Source of the DNA: Shewanella putrefaciens
GTDB lineage: Bacteria; Pseudomonadota; Gammaproteobacteria; Enterobacterales; Shewanellaceae
Assembly: GCF_016406305.1 (NCBI RefSeq)
Contig: NZ_CP066369.1
Coordinates: 1,568,501-1,632,500 of the forward strand
Direction: 5' to 3'
DNA length: 64,000 nucleotides
Positions 1 to 8,316 of this stretch are shown here, piece after piece. The stretch's first letter is position 1. The number at the start of each line of letters is the position of its first letter. The position numbers and the translations under genes are program-made. The notes under the pieces are model-generated. The model did not search any database. It was not told the DNA's origin and saw only the letters and a list, made by a program, of their open reading frames with translations.

Positions 1-162
1 TTCTCATTTACCGGTTGGAAGGGCAGTTTCTATGGCGATCAACATGCCTACGGTAAGCAAGCGGTGCGTTTCTATACCGAGACCAAGACCATCACTTCCC
101 GCTGGTTCGAGTCCGATATCGCAGTAGCTTCAACGCCAAATATGAGCATTAACCTACGCTAA
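1..162 (+). CDS. mmsA: Methylmalonate-semialdehyde dehydrogenase, C-terminal end
   Basis: The reading frame is open from base 1 and stops with TAA at 160-162, giving the last 53 residues of a protein cut by the window edge. The stretch [11 protein letters not shown], then YGKQAV, then [12 protein letters not shown] is the typical C-terminus of CoA-acylating methylmalonate-semialdehyde dehydrogenase (MmsA), an aldehyde dehydrogenase family member. The enzyme makes propionyl-CoA from methylmalonate semialdehyde, or acetyl-CoA from malonate semialdehyde, at the end of valine degradation. The following genes encode the preceding valine steps, which supports the call and suggests that this is the first gene, or an early one, of the operon. 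Catalytic residues lie outside the window. Confidence 0.85.
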   Translation, partial: FSFTGWKGSFYGDQHAYGKQAVRFYTETKTITSRWFESDIAVASTPNMSINLR

Positions 163-250
163 GCTCGGTGATTAATCGATAAACCACGGCGTCTTTACGG
201 CGCCCAATTTATTCAATAAAAAAGTGACCACAGAGTCATAGGAGAGCCCA

Positions 251-1408
251 ATGGATTTTAATTTCAACGATGACCAACGTCAGTTTGCCGATCTTGCGCG
301 CCAGTTTGCCGCGGAAGAATTAACCCCGTTCGCCGCCAAGTGGGATGAAGAACATCATTTCCCCAAAGACGTGATCCAAAAAGCCGGTGAGCTAGGTTTT
401 TGCTCTCTGTATTCGCCAGAATCCGAAGGTGGCATGGGCTTATCGCGCCTCGATGCCTCGATTATTTTTGAAGAACTTGCCAAGGGCTGCACCGCGACCA
501 CGGCCATGCTGACCATTCACAATATGGCGACTTGGATGGTGACGACTTGGGGCACTGAAACCCTGCGTCAGACTTGGTCTGAGCCGTTAACCACTGGGCA
601 GATGTTAGCGTCATACTGTTTGACTGAGCCGGGCGCGGGTTCGGACGCTGCATCTTTGCAAACTAAAGCGGTGCGTGACGGTGATGAATATGTGATTTCA
701 GGCTCGAAAATGTTTATCTCGGGCGCGGGCGCCACTGAGCTTTTAGTGGTGATGTGCCGTACGGGCCAAGCTGGACCTAAGGGTATTTCGGCGATTGCGA
801 TCCCGGCGGATGCCGCTGGCGTTATCTACGGTAAAGCCGAAGATAAAATGGGCTGGAATGCCCAGCCGACTCGCCAAATCACCTTTGAAAACGTGCGCGT
901 GCCAGTAGCTAACTTGCTCGGTGAAGAAGGCCAAGGTTTTACTTTTGCAATGAAAGGCTTAGATGGCGGTCGTATCAATATCGCGACCTGTTCAGTGGGG
1001 ACGGCGCAGGCGGCCCTTGAGCGTGCAACTCAATATATGAATGAGCGGCAGCAATTTGGTAAACCCCTGGCGGCATTCCAGGCGCTACAATTTAAGCTTG
1101 CCGATATGGCAACTGAGTTAGTGGCAGCCCGCCAAATGGTGCGCCTCGCGGCCTTTAAACTCGATAGTGGCGATCCAGAAGCCACGGCTTATTGCGCCAT
1201 GGCGAAACGCTTTGCCACCGATGTGGGCTTTCAAGTCTGTGATGCGGCGCTGCAAATTCATGGTGGATATGGTTATATCAGGGAGTACCCGCTGGAACGT
1301 CATTTCCGCGATGTGCGCGTACACCAGATTTTAGAAGGCACCAACGAAATTATGCGCTTAATTATCGCCCGTCGTTTGCTCGATGAAAATGCAGGACAAA
1401 TTCTGTAA
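251..1408 (+). CDS. acdH: Acyl-CoA dehydrogenase, isobutyryl-CoA dehydrogenase type
   Basis: A 385-residue protein of normal length for an FAD-dependent acyl-CoA dehydrogenase. It shows the family signature CLTEPGAGSDA near residue 123, the helical C-terminal half, and the segment HQILEGTNEIMR near the C-terminus, whose Glu is in the position of the catalytic base of short-chain members such as human ACAD8. It should oxidise isobutyryl-CoA to methacrylyl-CoA, and possibly 2-methylbutyryl-CoA, passing electrons to ETF. The start ATG at 251 has a GGAGA ribosome site just upstream. It lies 88 bp after mmsA and 71 bp before an enoyl-CoA hydratase, so it fits a valine operon. Substrate specificity is inferred from these neighbours. 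Confidence 0.85.
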   Translation: MDFNFNDDQRQFADLARQFAAEELTPFAAKWDEEHHFPKDVIQKAGELGFCSLYSPESEGGMGLSRLDASIIFEELAKGCTATTAMLTIHNMATWMVTTWGTETLRQTWSEPLTTGQMLASYCLTEPGAGSDAASLQTKAVRDGDEYVISGSKMFISGAGATELLVVMCRTGQAGPKGISAIAIPADAAGVIYGKAEDKMGWNAQPTRQITFENVRVPVANLLGEEGQGFTFAMKGLDGGRINIATCSVGTAQAALERATQYMNERQQFGKPLAAFQALQFKLADMATELVAARQMVRLAAFKLDSGDPEATAYCAMAKRFATDVGFQVCDAALQIHGGYGYIREYPLERHFRDVRVHQILEGTNEIMRLIIARRLLDENAGQIL

Positions 1409-1479
1409 ATCTTCCCTTTCTATGGGAAGTTAGGATGTGGCGATAACACATTGGCAAAAACATAAAGGAGTCGATATAG

Positions 1480-2253
1480 ATGGAATATTTAGTTGAACGT
1501 ATCGAAGGCCATACGGCCATTCTGACGATGAATAATCCGCCAGCAAACACTTGGACCGCCGAGAGTTTGCAGGCACTCAAGGCTAAAGTGCTTGAGCTGA
1601 ATGCCAATAAAGAGATTTATGCTTTAGTGCTTACGGGCCAAGGGCAAAAGTTTTTCTCCGCCGGCGCCGATTTAAAGTTGTTTAGCGACGGCGACAAAGG
1701 CAATGCGGCGACGATGGCAAAGCATTTTGGTGAAGCCTTTGAAACCTTAAGTCAATTCCGCGGTGTGTCGATTGCGGCGATCAACGGCTACGCTATGGGC
1801 GGCGGTTTAGAAGTGGCGCTCGCCTGTGATATTCGCATTGCCGAAATCCAAGCGGTAATGGCATTACCCGAAGCGACAGTCGGGTTATTACCCTGCGCGG
1901 GTGGCACTCAAAATCTGACTGCTTTAGTGGGCGAAGGTTGGGCTAAGCGGATGATTTTATGCGGCGAGCGTATCGATGCAACCCAGGCATTAAATTTGCG
2001 TTTAGTCGAGGAAGTGGTTGAAACGGGTGAAGCCCTCAATGCGGCTATTGCCCTTGCGGCGAAGGTGGCGAATCAGAGCCCGAGCAGCGTCACCGCCTGT
2101 AAAACCCTTATCCAAGCGGGCCGTAATATGCCGCGTAGCCAAGCCTTACCAATAGAGCGTGAATTATTTGTCGGGTTATTCGATACCGAAGATCAGGCCG
2201 AAGGCGTGAATGCGTTTTTAGGGAAACGTAAAGCCGAGTGGAGAAACCGCTAA
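1480..2253 (+). CDS. Enoyl-CoA hydratase
   Basis: A 257-residue crotonase-fold protein. The oxyanion-hole segments are visible as FSAGADLK near residue 61 and NGYAMGGGLEVALACDIRIA near residue 104. The catalytic-region segment MALPEATVGLLPCAGGTQ carries the two-Glu pattern expected of a hydratase, with E in LPEATVGL. It most likely hydrates methacrylyl-CoA to 3-hydroxyisobutyryl-CoA in valine breakdown, or tiglyl-CoA in isoleucine breakdown. An AAAGGAG ribosome site sits before the ATG. The stop codon overlaps the start of the next gene (TAATG at 2251-2255), which indicates translational coupling with the hydrolase that would use its product. Confidence 0.85.
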   Translation: MEYLVERIEGHTAILTMNNPPANTWTAESLQALKAKVLELNANKEIYALVLTGQGQKFFSAGADLKLFSDGDKGNAATMAKHFGEAFETLSQFRGVSIAAINGYAMGGGLEVALACDIRIAEIQAVMALPEATVGLLPCAGGTQNLTALVGEGWAKRMILCGERIDATQALNLRLVEEVVETGEALNAAIALAAKVANQSPSSVTACKTLIQAGRNMPRSQALPIERELFVGLFDTEDQAEGVNAFLGKRKAEWRNR

Positions 2254-3395
2254 TGACCCATGCAGTAGAACAGGCCACGACCACACAAAATGTGGTGTTT
2301 CAGACCTTAGCCACCGCTTCTGGCAAGTTGATTGGAGTGGTGACACTCAATGTCGAAAAAGCCCTCAATGCCTTAGATTTAGGCATGGTGCGCGCGATGA
2401 CGGCGCAGCTCAATCTGTGGAAGAAAGACCCCCTTATCGCCTGTATCGTTTTAGATGGTAGTGGTGAAAAGGCATTTTGTGCCGGGGGAGATGTGCGGGC
2501 ACTGTACCATGCCTCCGTGGCGTCTAAGGGACAAGTGACTGAAGTCGCGAAAGTGTTCTTTGAGGAGGAGTATCGCCTCGATCATCTACTGCATACCTAT
2601 GGCAAACCTGTGCTCGTATGGGGCGATGGTATCGTCATGGGCGGCGGCCTAGGTTTAATGGCGGGGGCGAGCCACAGAGTCGTGACCGAAACCTCGCGCA
2701 TTGCTATGCCTGAGGTGACTATTGGCCTGTACCCCGATGTGGGCGGCAGTTATTTCCTCAATCGTATGCCGGGCAAAATGGGACTGTTTTTAGGACTCAC
2801 CGCCTACCATATGAATGCGGCCGATGCCTGTTATGTGGGACTTGCGGATCACTATTTAAATCGCGATGACAAAGAACTGATGTTTGATGCCATGGCAACC
2901 TTAGATTGGAGCGATACGCCCGCGTTAAACCATCAACGCCTCGATAGCATGATCAACGAGCTGTCTAACCAAGTGAATATCCCTAAGGGCGATAGTTTAC
3001 TGGCCGAGAGTCAAGAGATTATCGACCGGCTGATGGCGGGCAGCCTTGAGGATATCGTCGCGCGTATGTCGACGTTAGTGTCAGAGGATGCTTGGCTAAT
3101 GAAGGCGCGGGATACTTTCCTCGCGGGTAGCCCTATCAGTTGGCACTTAGTGAATGTTCAAGCGCAGCTTGGCACTAAACTCAGCCTAGCCCAGTGTTTC
3201 CAATGGGAATTAACTGTCAGTGTCAATGTGTGTGCCCACGGTGATTTCTGCGAAGGCGTGCGGGCGCTGCTGATCGATAAAGACAGACAACCCCAGTGGC
3301 GCTTTAAGGATGTGCAAGCTGTGCCTACGGCCGTGCTTGAGCAAATATTGGCTTCCCCCTGGGGCGAGGCGCATCCTTTAAGCCAGTTAAGCTAA
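2253..3395 (+). CDS. 3-hydroxyisobutyryl-CoA hydrolase
   Basis: A 380-residue crotonase-fold protein, longer than hydratases and of the length usual for 3-hydroxyisobutyryl-CoA hydrolase (HIBCH). Visible segments are FCAGGDVRALY near residue 78 and GIVMGGGLGLMAGASHRV near residue 130, followed by MPEVTIGLYPDVGGSYFLNR, the HIBCH-type active-site block with Glu and Asp. It releases free 3-hydroxyisobutyrate from its CoA ester, the substrate of the next enzyme MmsB. I place the start at ATG 2253, which overlaps the previous stop codon. An in-frame GTG at 2238 would add five residues inside the upstream gene and is less likely. Confidence 0.87.
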   Translation: MTHAVEQATTTQNVVFQTLATASGKLIGVVTLNVEKALNALDLGMVRAMTAQLNLWKKDPLIACIVLDGSGEKAFCAGGDVRALYHASVASKGQVTEVAKVFFEEEYRLDHLLHTYGKPVLVWGDGIVMGGGLGLMAGASHRVVTETSRIAMPEVTIGLYPDVGGSYFLNRMPGKMGLFLGLTAYHMNAADACYVGLADHYLNRDDKELMFDAMATLDWSDTPALNHQRLDSMINELSNQVNIPKGDSLLAESQEIIDRLMAGSLEDIVARMSTLVSEDAWLMKARDTFLAGSPISWHLVNVQAQLGTKLSLAQCFQWELTVSVNVCAHGDFCEGVRALLIDKDRQPQWRFKDVQAVPTAVLEQILASPWGEAHPLSQLS

Positions 3396-3423
3396 AAAGA
3401 GAACAGCACACAGGAGTGATGGT

Positions 3424-4326
3424 ATGAGTACAGTAGCATTTATCGGTTTAGGTAATATGGGCGGCCCAATGGCGGCCAACTTGTTAAAAGCGGGCATGAC
3501 GGTTCGGGTATTCGACTTAGTGCCCGAGGCGATGCAAAGCCTTGCCGACCAAGGCGCATTAGTGTCTACCACCGCCTGTGGCGCCGCGGCGGGCGCGAAT
3601 GTGGTGATCACTATGTTGCCCGCGGGCAAGCATGTAAAAAGTTTATATCTTGGTAATGGCACAGATAAAGGCCTGCTCGAGGTGGTCGCTGGCGATACTT
3701 TGCTGATCGATTGCTCGACTATCGATGCCCAAAGCGCCCAGTTAGTGGCGGCCGAAGCGGCCAAAAGCGGCATCGAATTTATGGATGCCCCCGTTTCCGG
3801 CGGCACGGCAGGCGCAGCGGCGGGAACCCTAACCTTTATTTGTGGTGGCTCGGATACGGCATTTGAGCGCGCACAACCCGTACTGAACGCTATGGGTAAG
3901 AATATTTTCCACGCGGGCGGAGCCGGTGCGGGTCAAGTCGCTAAAATCTGCAATAACATGCTGTTATCTGTGCTGATGGTGGGCACTTCCGAGGCGCTGC
4001 AAATGGGGATTGACCATGGTCTCGATCCTAAAGTGCTGTCGGACATTATGAAGGTCAGCAGCGGCGGTAACTGGACGTTAGAGAAGTACAACCCATGCCC
4101 AGGTGTGATGGAGTCTGTGCCTTCTTCTAAGGGCTATCAGGGCGGCTTTATGGTAGATTTGATGGTTAAAGATCTCGGCCTGTCACAGGAAGCCGCATTA
4201 TTGAGCAACTCCAGCACGCCAATGGGGGCACTTGCCCGTAGCTTGTATGTGAATCATGCGAGACAAGGTAATGGCCGCCGAGATTTTTCCAGTATTTTTG
4301 AGCAATTTGCACCACTAAAAAAATAG
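3424..4326 (+). CDS. mmsB: 3-hydroxyisobutyrate dehydrogenase
   Basis: A 300-residue NAD-dependent beta-hydroxyacid dehydrogenase. The N-terminal Rossmann motif is FIGLGNMGGPMAANLL (residues about 6-21). The substrate-binding block DAPVSGGTAGAAAGTL lies near residue 122, and the catalytic Lys is in GQVAKICNNMLL near residue 171. It oxidises 3-hydroxyisobutyrate to methylmalonate semialdehyde, the substrate of MmsA at the left edge. It follows the hydrolase by 28 bp with a CAGGAG ribosome site. Length and motifs are normal for MmsB. Confidence 0.92.
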   Translation: MSTVAFIGLGNMGGPMAANLLKAGMTVRVFDLVPEAMQSLADQGALVSTTACGAAAGANVVITMLPAGKHVKSLYLGNGTDKGLLEVVAGDTLLIDCSTIDAQSAQLVAAEAAKSGIEFMDAPVSGGTAGAAAGTLTFICGGSDTAFERAQPVLNAMGKNIFHAGGAGAGQVAKICNNMLLSVLMVGTSEALQMGIDHGLDPKVLSDIMKVSSGGNWTLEKYNPCPGVMESVPSSKGYQGGFMVDLMVKDLGLSQEAALLSNSSTPMGALARSLYVNHARQGNGRRDFSSIFEQFAPLKK

Positions 4327-4350
4327 ACATTAAAAACAAGGGATAACCAG

Positions 4351-5109
4351 ATGGATTTAAAAGATAAGGTTGTCGTCATTACTGGCGGCGCGGGTGGTTT
4401 AGGCTTAGCAATGGCGCAAAACTTTGCCCAGGCGGGTGCTAAGTTGGCGCTTATCGATGTGGATCAAGAAAAACTTGAACGTGCCTGTGCCGATCTCGGT
4501 GCCACCACTGAAGTCCAAGGTTATGCGTTAGACATTACCGATGAAGAAGACGTAGTCGCAGGCTTTGCCTATATTCTCGAAGACTTTGGCCAAGTTAACG
4601 TGCTGGTTAATAATGCCGGTATTTTACGCGATGGCATGTTAGTCAAAGCCAAAGACGGTAAAGTGACTGACCGTATGTCATTTGAACAGTTCCAGTCGGT
4701 GATCAATGTCAACCTGACGGGCAGTTTCCTCTGCGGCCGTGAAGCAGCGGCGGCGATGATCGAATCCGGTCAAGCGGGCGTGATTGTAAACATTTCAAGC
4801 CTTGCCAAGGCGGGCAATATGGGCCAGTCAAACTACGCGGCCTCTAAGGCGGGCGTGGCGGCCATGTCGGTAGGCTGGGCTAAGGAACTGGCGCGTTACA
4901 ATATCCGTAGTGCTGCGGTAGCTCCTGGAGTGATCGCCACCGAGATGACGGCAGCAATGAAGCCTGAAGCGTTAGAGCGGTTAGAGAAGTTGGTACCCGT
5001 TGGTCGTTTAGGCCATGCCGATGAAATCGCATCGACCGTACGCTTTATTATTGAGAACGACTATGTCAATGGGCGTGTCTTTGAAGTCGATGGCGGCATT
5101 CGCATCTAA
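4351..5109 (+). CDS. SDR-family 3-hydroxyacyl-CoA dehydrogenase
   Basis: A 252-residue classical short-chain dehydrogenase. The cofactor motif VVITGGAGGLGLAMA spans residues 8-22, NNAG follows near residue 88, and the catalytic Ser and YxxxK appear as NISSLAKAG and SNYAASKAGV. It is the last gene of the branched-chain amino acid operon, 24 bp after mmsB and directly before a terminator. By similarity to type 10 17-beta-HSD-like enzymes and by position, it probably oxidises 3-hydroxy-2-methylbutyryl-CoA in isoleucine degradation (called ivdG in Shewanella). A FabG-like role in fatty acid synthesis cannot be excluded from sequence alone. Confidence 0.8.
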   Translation: MDLKDKVVVITGGAGGLGLAMAQNFAQAGAKLALIDVDQEKLERACADLGATTEVQGYALDITDEEDVVAGFAYILEDFGQVNVLVNNAGILRDGMLVKAKDGKVTDRMSFEQFQSVINVNLTGSFLCGREAAAAMIESGQAGVIVNISSLAKAGNMGQSNYAASKAGVAAMSVGWAKELARYNIRSAAVAPGVIATEMTAAMKPEALERLEKLVPVGRLGHADEIASTVRFIIENDYVNGRVFEVDGGIRI

Positions 5110-5134
5110 TGGGAATTCCCTACCGTTGTTAAGC

Positions 5135-5163
5135 AAAACCGAGTCTAGGCTCGGTTTTTTATT
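5135..5163 (+). terminator. Rho-independent terminator of the valine operon
   Basis: The arms AAAACCGAG (5135-5143) and CTCGGTTTT (5150-5158) form a 9-bp stem with a 6-base loop, followed by a run of T. It lies 25 bp after the SDR stop codon. Confidence 0.85.
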
Positions 5164-5306
5164 TATTGCTAATATATTGCTCGCCCTTGGTGGAATTTGC
5201 TTGCTGGAGTTGACATTTGGTTGTTAACCTTCAACAATCGCCAGCCACTTTTTTACATAAGTTTACAAACATGTTTAACGACATGATGATGGAGTTGATT
5301 ATCTGA

Positions 5307-5549
5307 ATGTCTTGGCAGGAAAAAGCCCTTTGGCTTGAGAAAATCACCAAACGTATGATGCTGATGGTCGGTATTTTAGGTGTGTTAGTGATCTACAGCG
5401 GTTTCTTTTTCCTCCTCTTTACGGGTCGTTCGCTGGCTGTCATTCCGTGGTTTTTCCTCGTGTCGCCTTGGATCTGCATTTATTTTGGTTTGACACAGGT
5501 GCAGCAGCTAAAAGTGTTAAATTGGTTTGTTCAAAAGTTTAAAAAATAG
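5307..5549 (+). CDS. Small inner-membrane protein, unknown function
   Basis: An 80-residue protein with two hydrophobic segments (about residues 18-39 and 43-63) separated by a short turn, with basic residues at both ends. It is therefore probably a two-helix membrane protein. I do not recognise a family. The ATG at 5307 follows GATGGAG, a reasonable ribosome site. It stands between the valine-operon terminator and a lipoprotein gene, 58 bp before the latter, and may be co-transcribed with it. Confidence 0.6.
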   Translation: MSWQEKALWLEKITKRMMLMVGILGVLVIYSGFFFLLFTGRSLAVIPWFFLVSPWICIYFGLTQVQQLKVLNWFVQKFKK

Positions 5550-5607
5550 CCTAAAGGTACATTGAGATACCGCTGCGGTTGCTAACATGATCGAACTTGG
5601 GGAAAAA

Positions 5608-7647
5608 ATGGAATTACGACGCTATTTTCCATATCTGTTAAGCCTAGTTTTACTGCTGCTTAATGGCTGTGAGCGTACGGATACACAGAGCTCATCCGCC
5701 AAGGAACATGGCGATAGAATTGTTGCTCCCTATGGTAGCTGGCAATCGCCCCTTTCTGCGGCAGAAGTCTTTGAACAGGTAGATGATATTGCCGAGTTAC
5801 AGAGTGTGGGTGAGGCGATTTATTTTTCCGAGTCCAGCGGCAAAGCACAGGGTAAGGTTGGGATTAAACGCCTCGATAAATTTGCCAATGTCACTGAGGT
5901 GGTTCCCCCTGAGTTCAATGCTAAATCTGCGGTATATGAATATGGCGGCGCGGCATTCTTAGGCATAGGCCAGAGTCTGTTTGTGACCAAGCAGCAGGAT
6001 CAGCTATTCTACCGTTTTGCCCCCAATCAACCTCCGTTTCCCTTAACTCCAAATGGCACGCGCCATGCCGATTGTATTTCCTATCCTAAGGGGTCACGCA
6101 TTATCTGCGTACGGGAGGATCACCGCCAGTCAGGGGAGCCAAAGGCGAGCCTAGTCACTATCAATCTGAACTTTGCGGGTGAGGGGGATACCTTTGTCTC
6201 TGGCCATGATTTTATTACTTCCCCTCGGATTTCCCCCGATAACACTCAGCTTGCCTGGATCACCTGGGAACATCCCTATATGCCTTGGGATAACAGTGTG
6301 TTGTGGGTGGGGGATTTAGACCGTAAGGGCCAGTTGCGTCATGTCCGCAGAATAAACACCCCTAAAGACTCCTCCGTAACCCAGCCGCTGTTTAGCCCAG
6401 ATGGTCAGCTTTATGTGGTATCCGATATCAATAATTGGTGGAATATCTACCGCGTCACGCCTGAGGGCTCGCTCGCGCCTGTGCTGGCTAAAAGCGCCGA
6501 GTTTGCCGTTCCCGATTGGCGCTTAGGGAATCATAATTACGCCTTTGAAAGCGCCAATACCTTGATTGCCAGTTATGTTGAAGGTAATCAGGCGGCGTTG
6601 ATCCGCATACATTTAGACTCAGGATTAACCGAGTCTTTAGCGGTGGATTTTGCCGAAATAGCCCAAGTCGTGAAGGGGGAAAACGGCGTTTACTTTGTTG
6701 GCGCTAAAGCGACCCCTGAAAAAGGCATTTACCGTGTCGTTGGCCGTGGTACTGAGCTAGTCTACGCCCCAGCGCTGCCTAAACTGGATCCTAACTATGT
6801 GTCGCGGGCGAAAAATATTGCCTTCACGACGGGTAAACATCAGCAGGCCTATGGCTATTTTTATGGGCCCGTGAATCCAAATTATATTGCACCAAACGAT
6901 ACGCGCCCGCCGTTAATTGTCATGTTGCACGGCGGCCCGACGGCAAGGGCGAGCCTCGCCTATCGCAGTGATATTCAATTTTGGACCAGCCGCGGCTTTG
7001 CGGTGCTCGATTTAAATTTTCGCGGCAGCAGTGGTTTTGGCCGCGCTTACCGCCAGAGTCTCTATGGCAAATGGGGGCAGAGTGATGTGGAAGATGCGAT
7101 CAACGCGGCCAAGTATTTAGTCGCTAAGGGCTGGGTTGACGGCAGCAAATTGGCGATCCGTGGGATCAGCGCGGGTGGTTTGACTGTGATGTCATCCTTG
7201 GCTTTTTACGATGTCTTCCAAGCTGGGGTGAGCTATGAGGGGATCAGCGATTTTGAACAACTTGCCAAAGGCACCCATAAGTTTGAGACGGGTTATTTAG
7301 ACCAACTGATTGGCCCCTATGCTGAAAATAAAGCCCGCTACCGTGAGCTATCGCCTTTTTACCATCTAGAGGGACTCAATGAACCTTTGCTTATCTTTCA
7401 AGGGCTAAGAAATAAGATAGTGCCGGCGCAGCAATCGCGGCAAATATATGAGGCGCTTAAAGCAAAGGGTGTACCTACGGCCTATATAGGTTATGAGGAT
7501 GAGCCCGATGAGGGCAGAACGCCAGAGCATAAGGCGGCGGGGTTAGAAACCGAATTGGCTTTCTATGGCAAAGTATTTGAATTTACCCCGGCGGGTAAGC
7601 TACCAAAACTTGTGCTGGATAATGCATCTGCACTGCGACGCAGATAA
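5608..7647 (+). CDS. S9 prolyl-oligopeptidase-like lipoprotein, probable pseudoenzyme
   Basis: A 679-residue protein from ATG 5608. An upstream in-frame ATG at 5587 is possible, but 5608 gives a clean lipoprotein signal ending in LLLNGC. Residues of about 50-400 form repeated blade-like segments of a WD40/TolB-type propeller. The C-terminal part has the S9 alpha/beta hydrolase core, with HGGPTARASLAY, then NFRGSSGFGRAY, and the nucleophile motif GISAGG with Ser521. The usual catalytic Asp, in the block that normally reads QGLxDxxVPxxQ, is Asn602 here (QGLRNKIVPAQQ). The catalytic His of the normal GEGHGF block is replaced, with Asp634 in the aligned place. The protein is probably exported and membrane-anchored. 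It may bind peptides rather than cut them, or work by an altered mechanism. Confidence 0.8.
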   Translation: MELRRYFPYLLSLVLLLLNGCERTDTQSSSAKEHGDRIVAPYGSWQSPLSAAEVFEQVDDIAELQSVGEAIYFSESSGKAQGKVGIKRLDKFANVTEVVPPEFNAKSAVYEYGGAAFLGIGQSLFVTKQQDQLFYRFAPNQPPFPLTPNGTRHADCISYPKGSRIICVREDHRQSGEPKASLVTINLNFAGEGDTFVSGHDFITSPRISPDNTQLAWITWEHPYMPWDNSVLWVGDLDRKGQLRHVRRINTPKDSSVTQPLFSPDGQLYVVSDINNWWNIYRVTPEGSLAPVLAKSAEFAVPDWRLGNHNYAFESANTLIASYVEGNQAALIRIHLDSGLTESLAVDFAEIAQVVKGENGVYFVGAKATPEKGIYRVVGRGTELVYAPALPKLDPNYVSRAKNIAFTTGKHQQAYGYFYGPVNPNYIAPNDTRPPLIVMLHGGPTARASLAYRSDIQFWTSRGFAVLDLNFRGSSGFGRAYRQSLYGKWGQSDVEDAINAAKYLVAKGWVDGSKLAIRGISAGGLTVMSSLAFYDVFQAGVSYEGISDFEQLAKGTHKFETGYLDQLIGPYAENKARYRELSPFYHLEGLNEPLLIFQGLRNKIVPAQQSRQIYEALKAKGVPTAYIGYEDEPDEGRTPEHKAAGLETELAFYGKVFEFTPAGKLPKLVLDNASALRRR

Positions 7648-7727
7648 ATGCGTCAAACTAAAATAATACTAACAAAGGCTTGTGAATGGGTTGACGGTTT
7701 ATGCCCTCGCTTTTTATCGCCTAAATG

Positions 7728-7803
7728 TACGGCCTAGATTTACGGCTTAGCTTTACGGATTAGGCTCATTGTTTAGGTTGATTGCTTAGGCTCATGGTTT
7801 AGG
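7728..7803. repeat. Short imperfect direct repeats overlapping the end of cueR
   Basis: Three imperfect 13-base units of the kind TTTACGGCTTAGC lie at about 7726-7764. They are followed by two copies of an 18-base motif TTAGGCTCATNGTTTAGG, at 7760-7777 and 7786-7803, spaced 26 bp. The second copy encodes the last residues of CueR, so the array has grown at the 3' end of that gene. Confidence 0.6.
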
Positions 7804-8174
7804 CAATCGATTATCGCGCAGTGGGGTTGTGTTCCCCCTTGGCACTCGTTCACCATCTGCTGTAACTGTGCCCTCAGACTGTGTAGCTTCAAAATTTGTT
7901 GCTCGACATAGTCAAGGTGGCTGCGGGTCAGTTGCTTCACATCCTCGGCATTGCGACTCTCGTTATTCCTTAATTCCAGCAGTTGTTTACAGTCCTCTAG
8001 GCTAAAGCCGAGATCGCGGCATTGGTGTACAAATTTAAGGGATTCAATATCCCGCTGACGATAGACGCGATATCCCGCTTCATTTCGACCACCGCAGACC
8101 AAACCAATATCGTGATAATAACGGATACTCTTAACGCTTAAGCCCGTCTGTTTTGCCACTTCGCCTATCTTCAT
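7773..8174 (-). CDS. cueR: CueR-type MerR-family copper-responsive regulator
   Basis: A 133-residue regulator starting at MKIGEVAKQT. The N-terminal winged helix reads IGEVAKQTGLSVKSIRYYHDIGLV, followed by a long dimerisation helix. The C-terminal metal loop has Cys111 and Cys119 with seven residues between them, the same spacing as the Cu(I)-binding Cys112 and Cys120 of E. coli CueR. I place the start at 8174 because the longer frame to 8216 adds a tail not found in the family. It is divergent from copA, and the shared intergenic region carries a MerR-type promoter. It therefore senses cytoplasmic Cu(I) and activates copA. A third Cys (124) is nearby. Confidence 0.9.
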   Translation of the reverse strand: MKIGEVAKQTGLSVKSIRYYHDIGLVCGGRNEAGYRVYRQRDIESLKFVHQCRDLGFSLEDCKQLLELRNNESRNAEDVKQLTRSHLDYVEQQILKLHSLRAQLQQMVNECQGGTQPHCAIIDCLNHEPKQST

Positions 8175-8249
8175 TTTGATATACCTATTGTTGATACACC
8201 TGTTTTTTACGCACATATAGTGTAAAGGTGAACTGCTGATAATTCATCC

Positions 8250-8280
8250 TTGACTCTCCCACGGTGGGAGACTCTATCTT
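8250..8280 (+). promoter_or_regulatory. copA promoter with CueR operator, 19-bp spacer
   Basis: The -35 element TTGACT (8250-8255) and -10 element TATCTT (8275-8280) are separated by 19 bp, the over-long spacer diagnostic of MerR-family activation. The spacer holds a dyad, with arms CTCCCAC (8256-8262) and GTGGGAG (8264-8270). The symmetry extends, with one mismatch, over 8252-8274. It lies 36 bp before the copA start. Confidence 0.85.
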
Positions 8281-8316
8281 AAGACTATCCGGTTTAAGTT
8301 CAACCAAGGAATATCC

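Noticed and set aside
2238..2252. GTG start for the 3-hydroxyisobutyryl-CoA hydrolase
   Set aside because: It lies inside the previous gene, while ATG 2253 forms the classic TAATG coupling.
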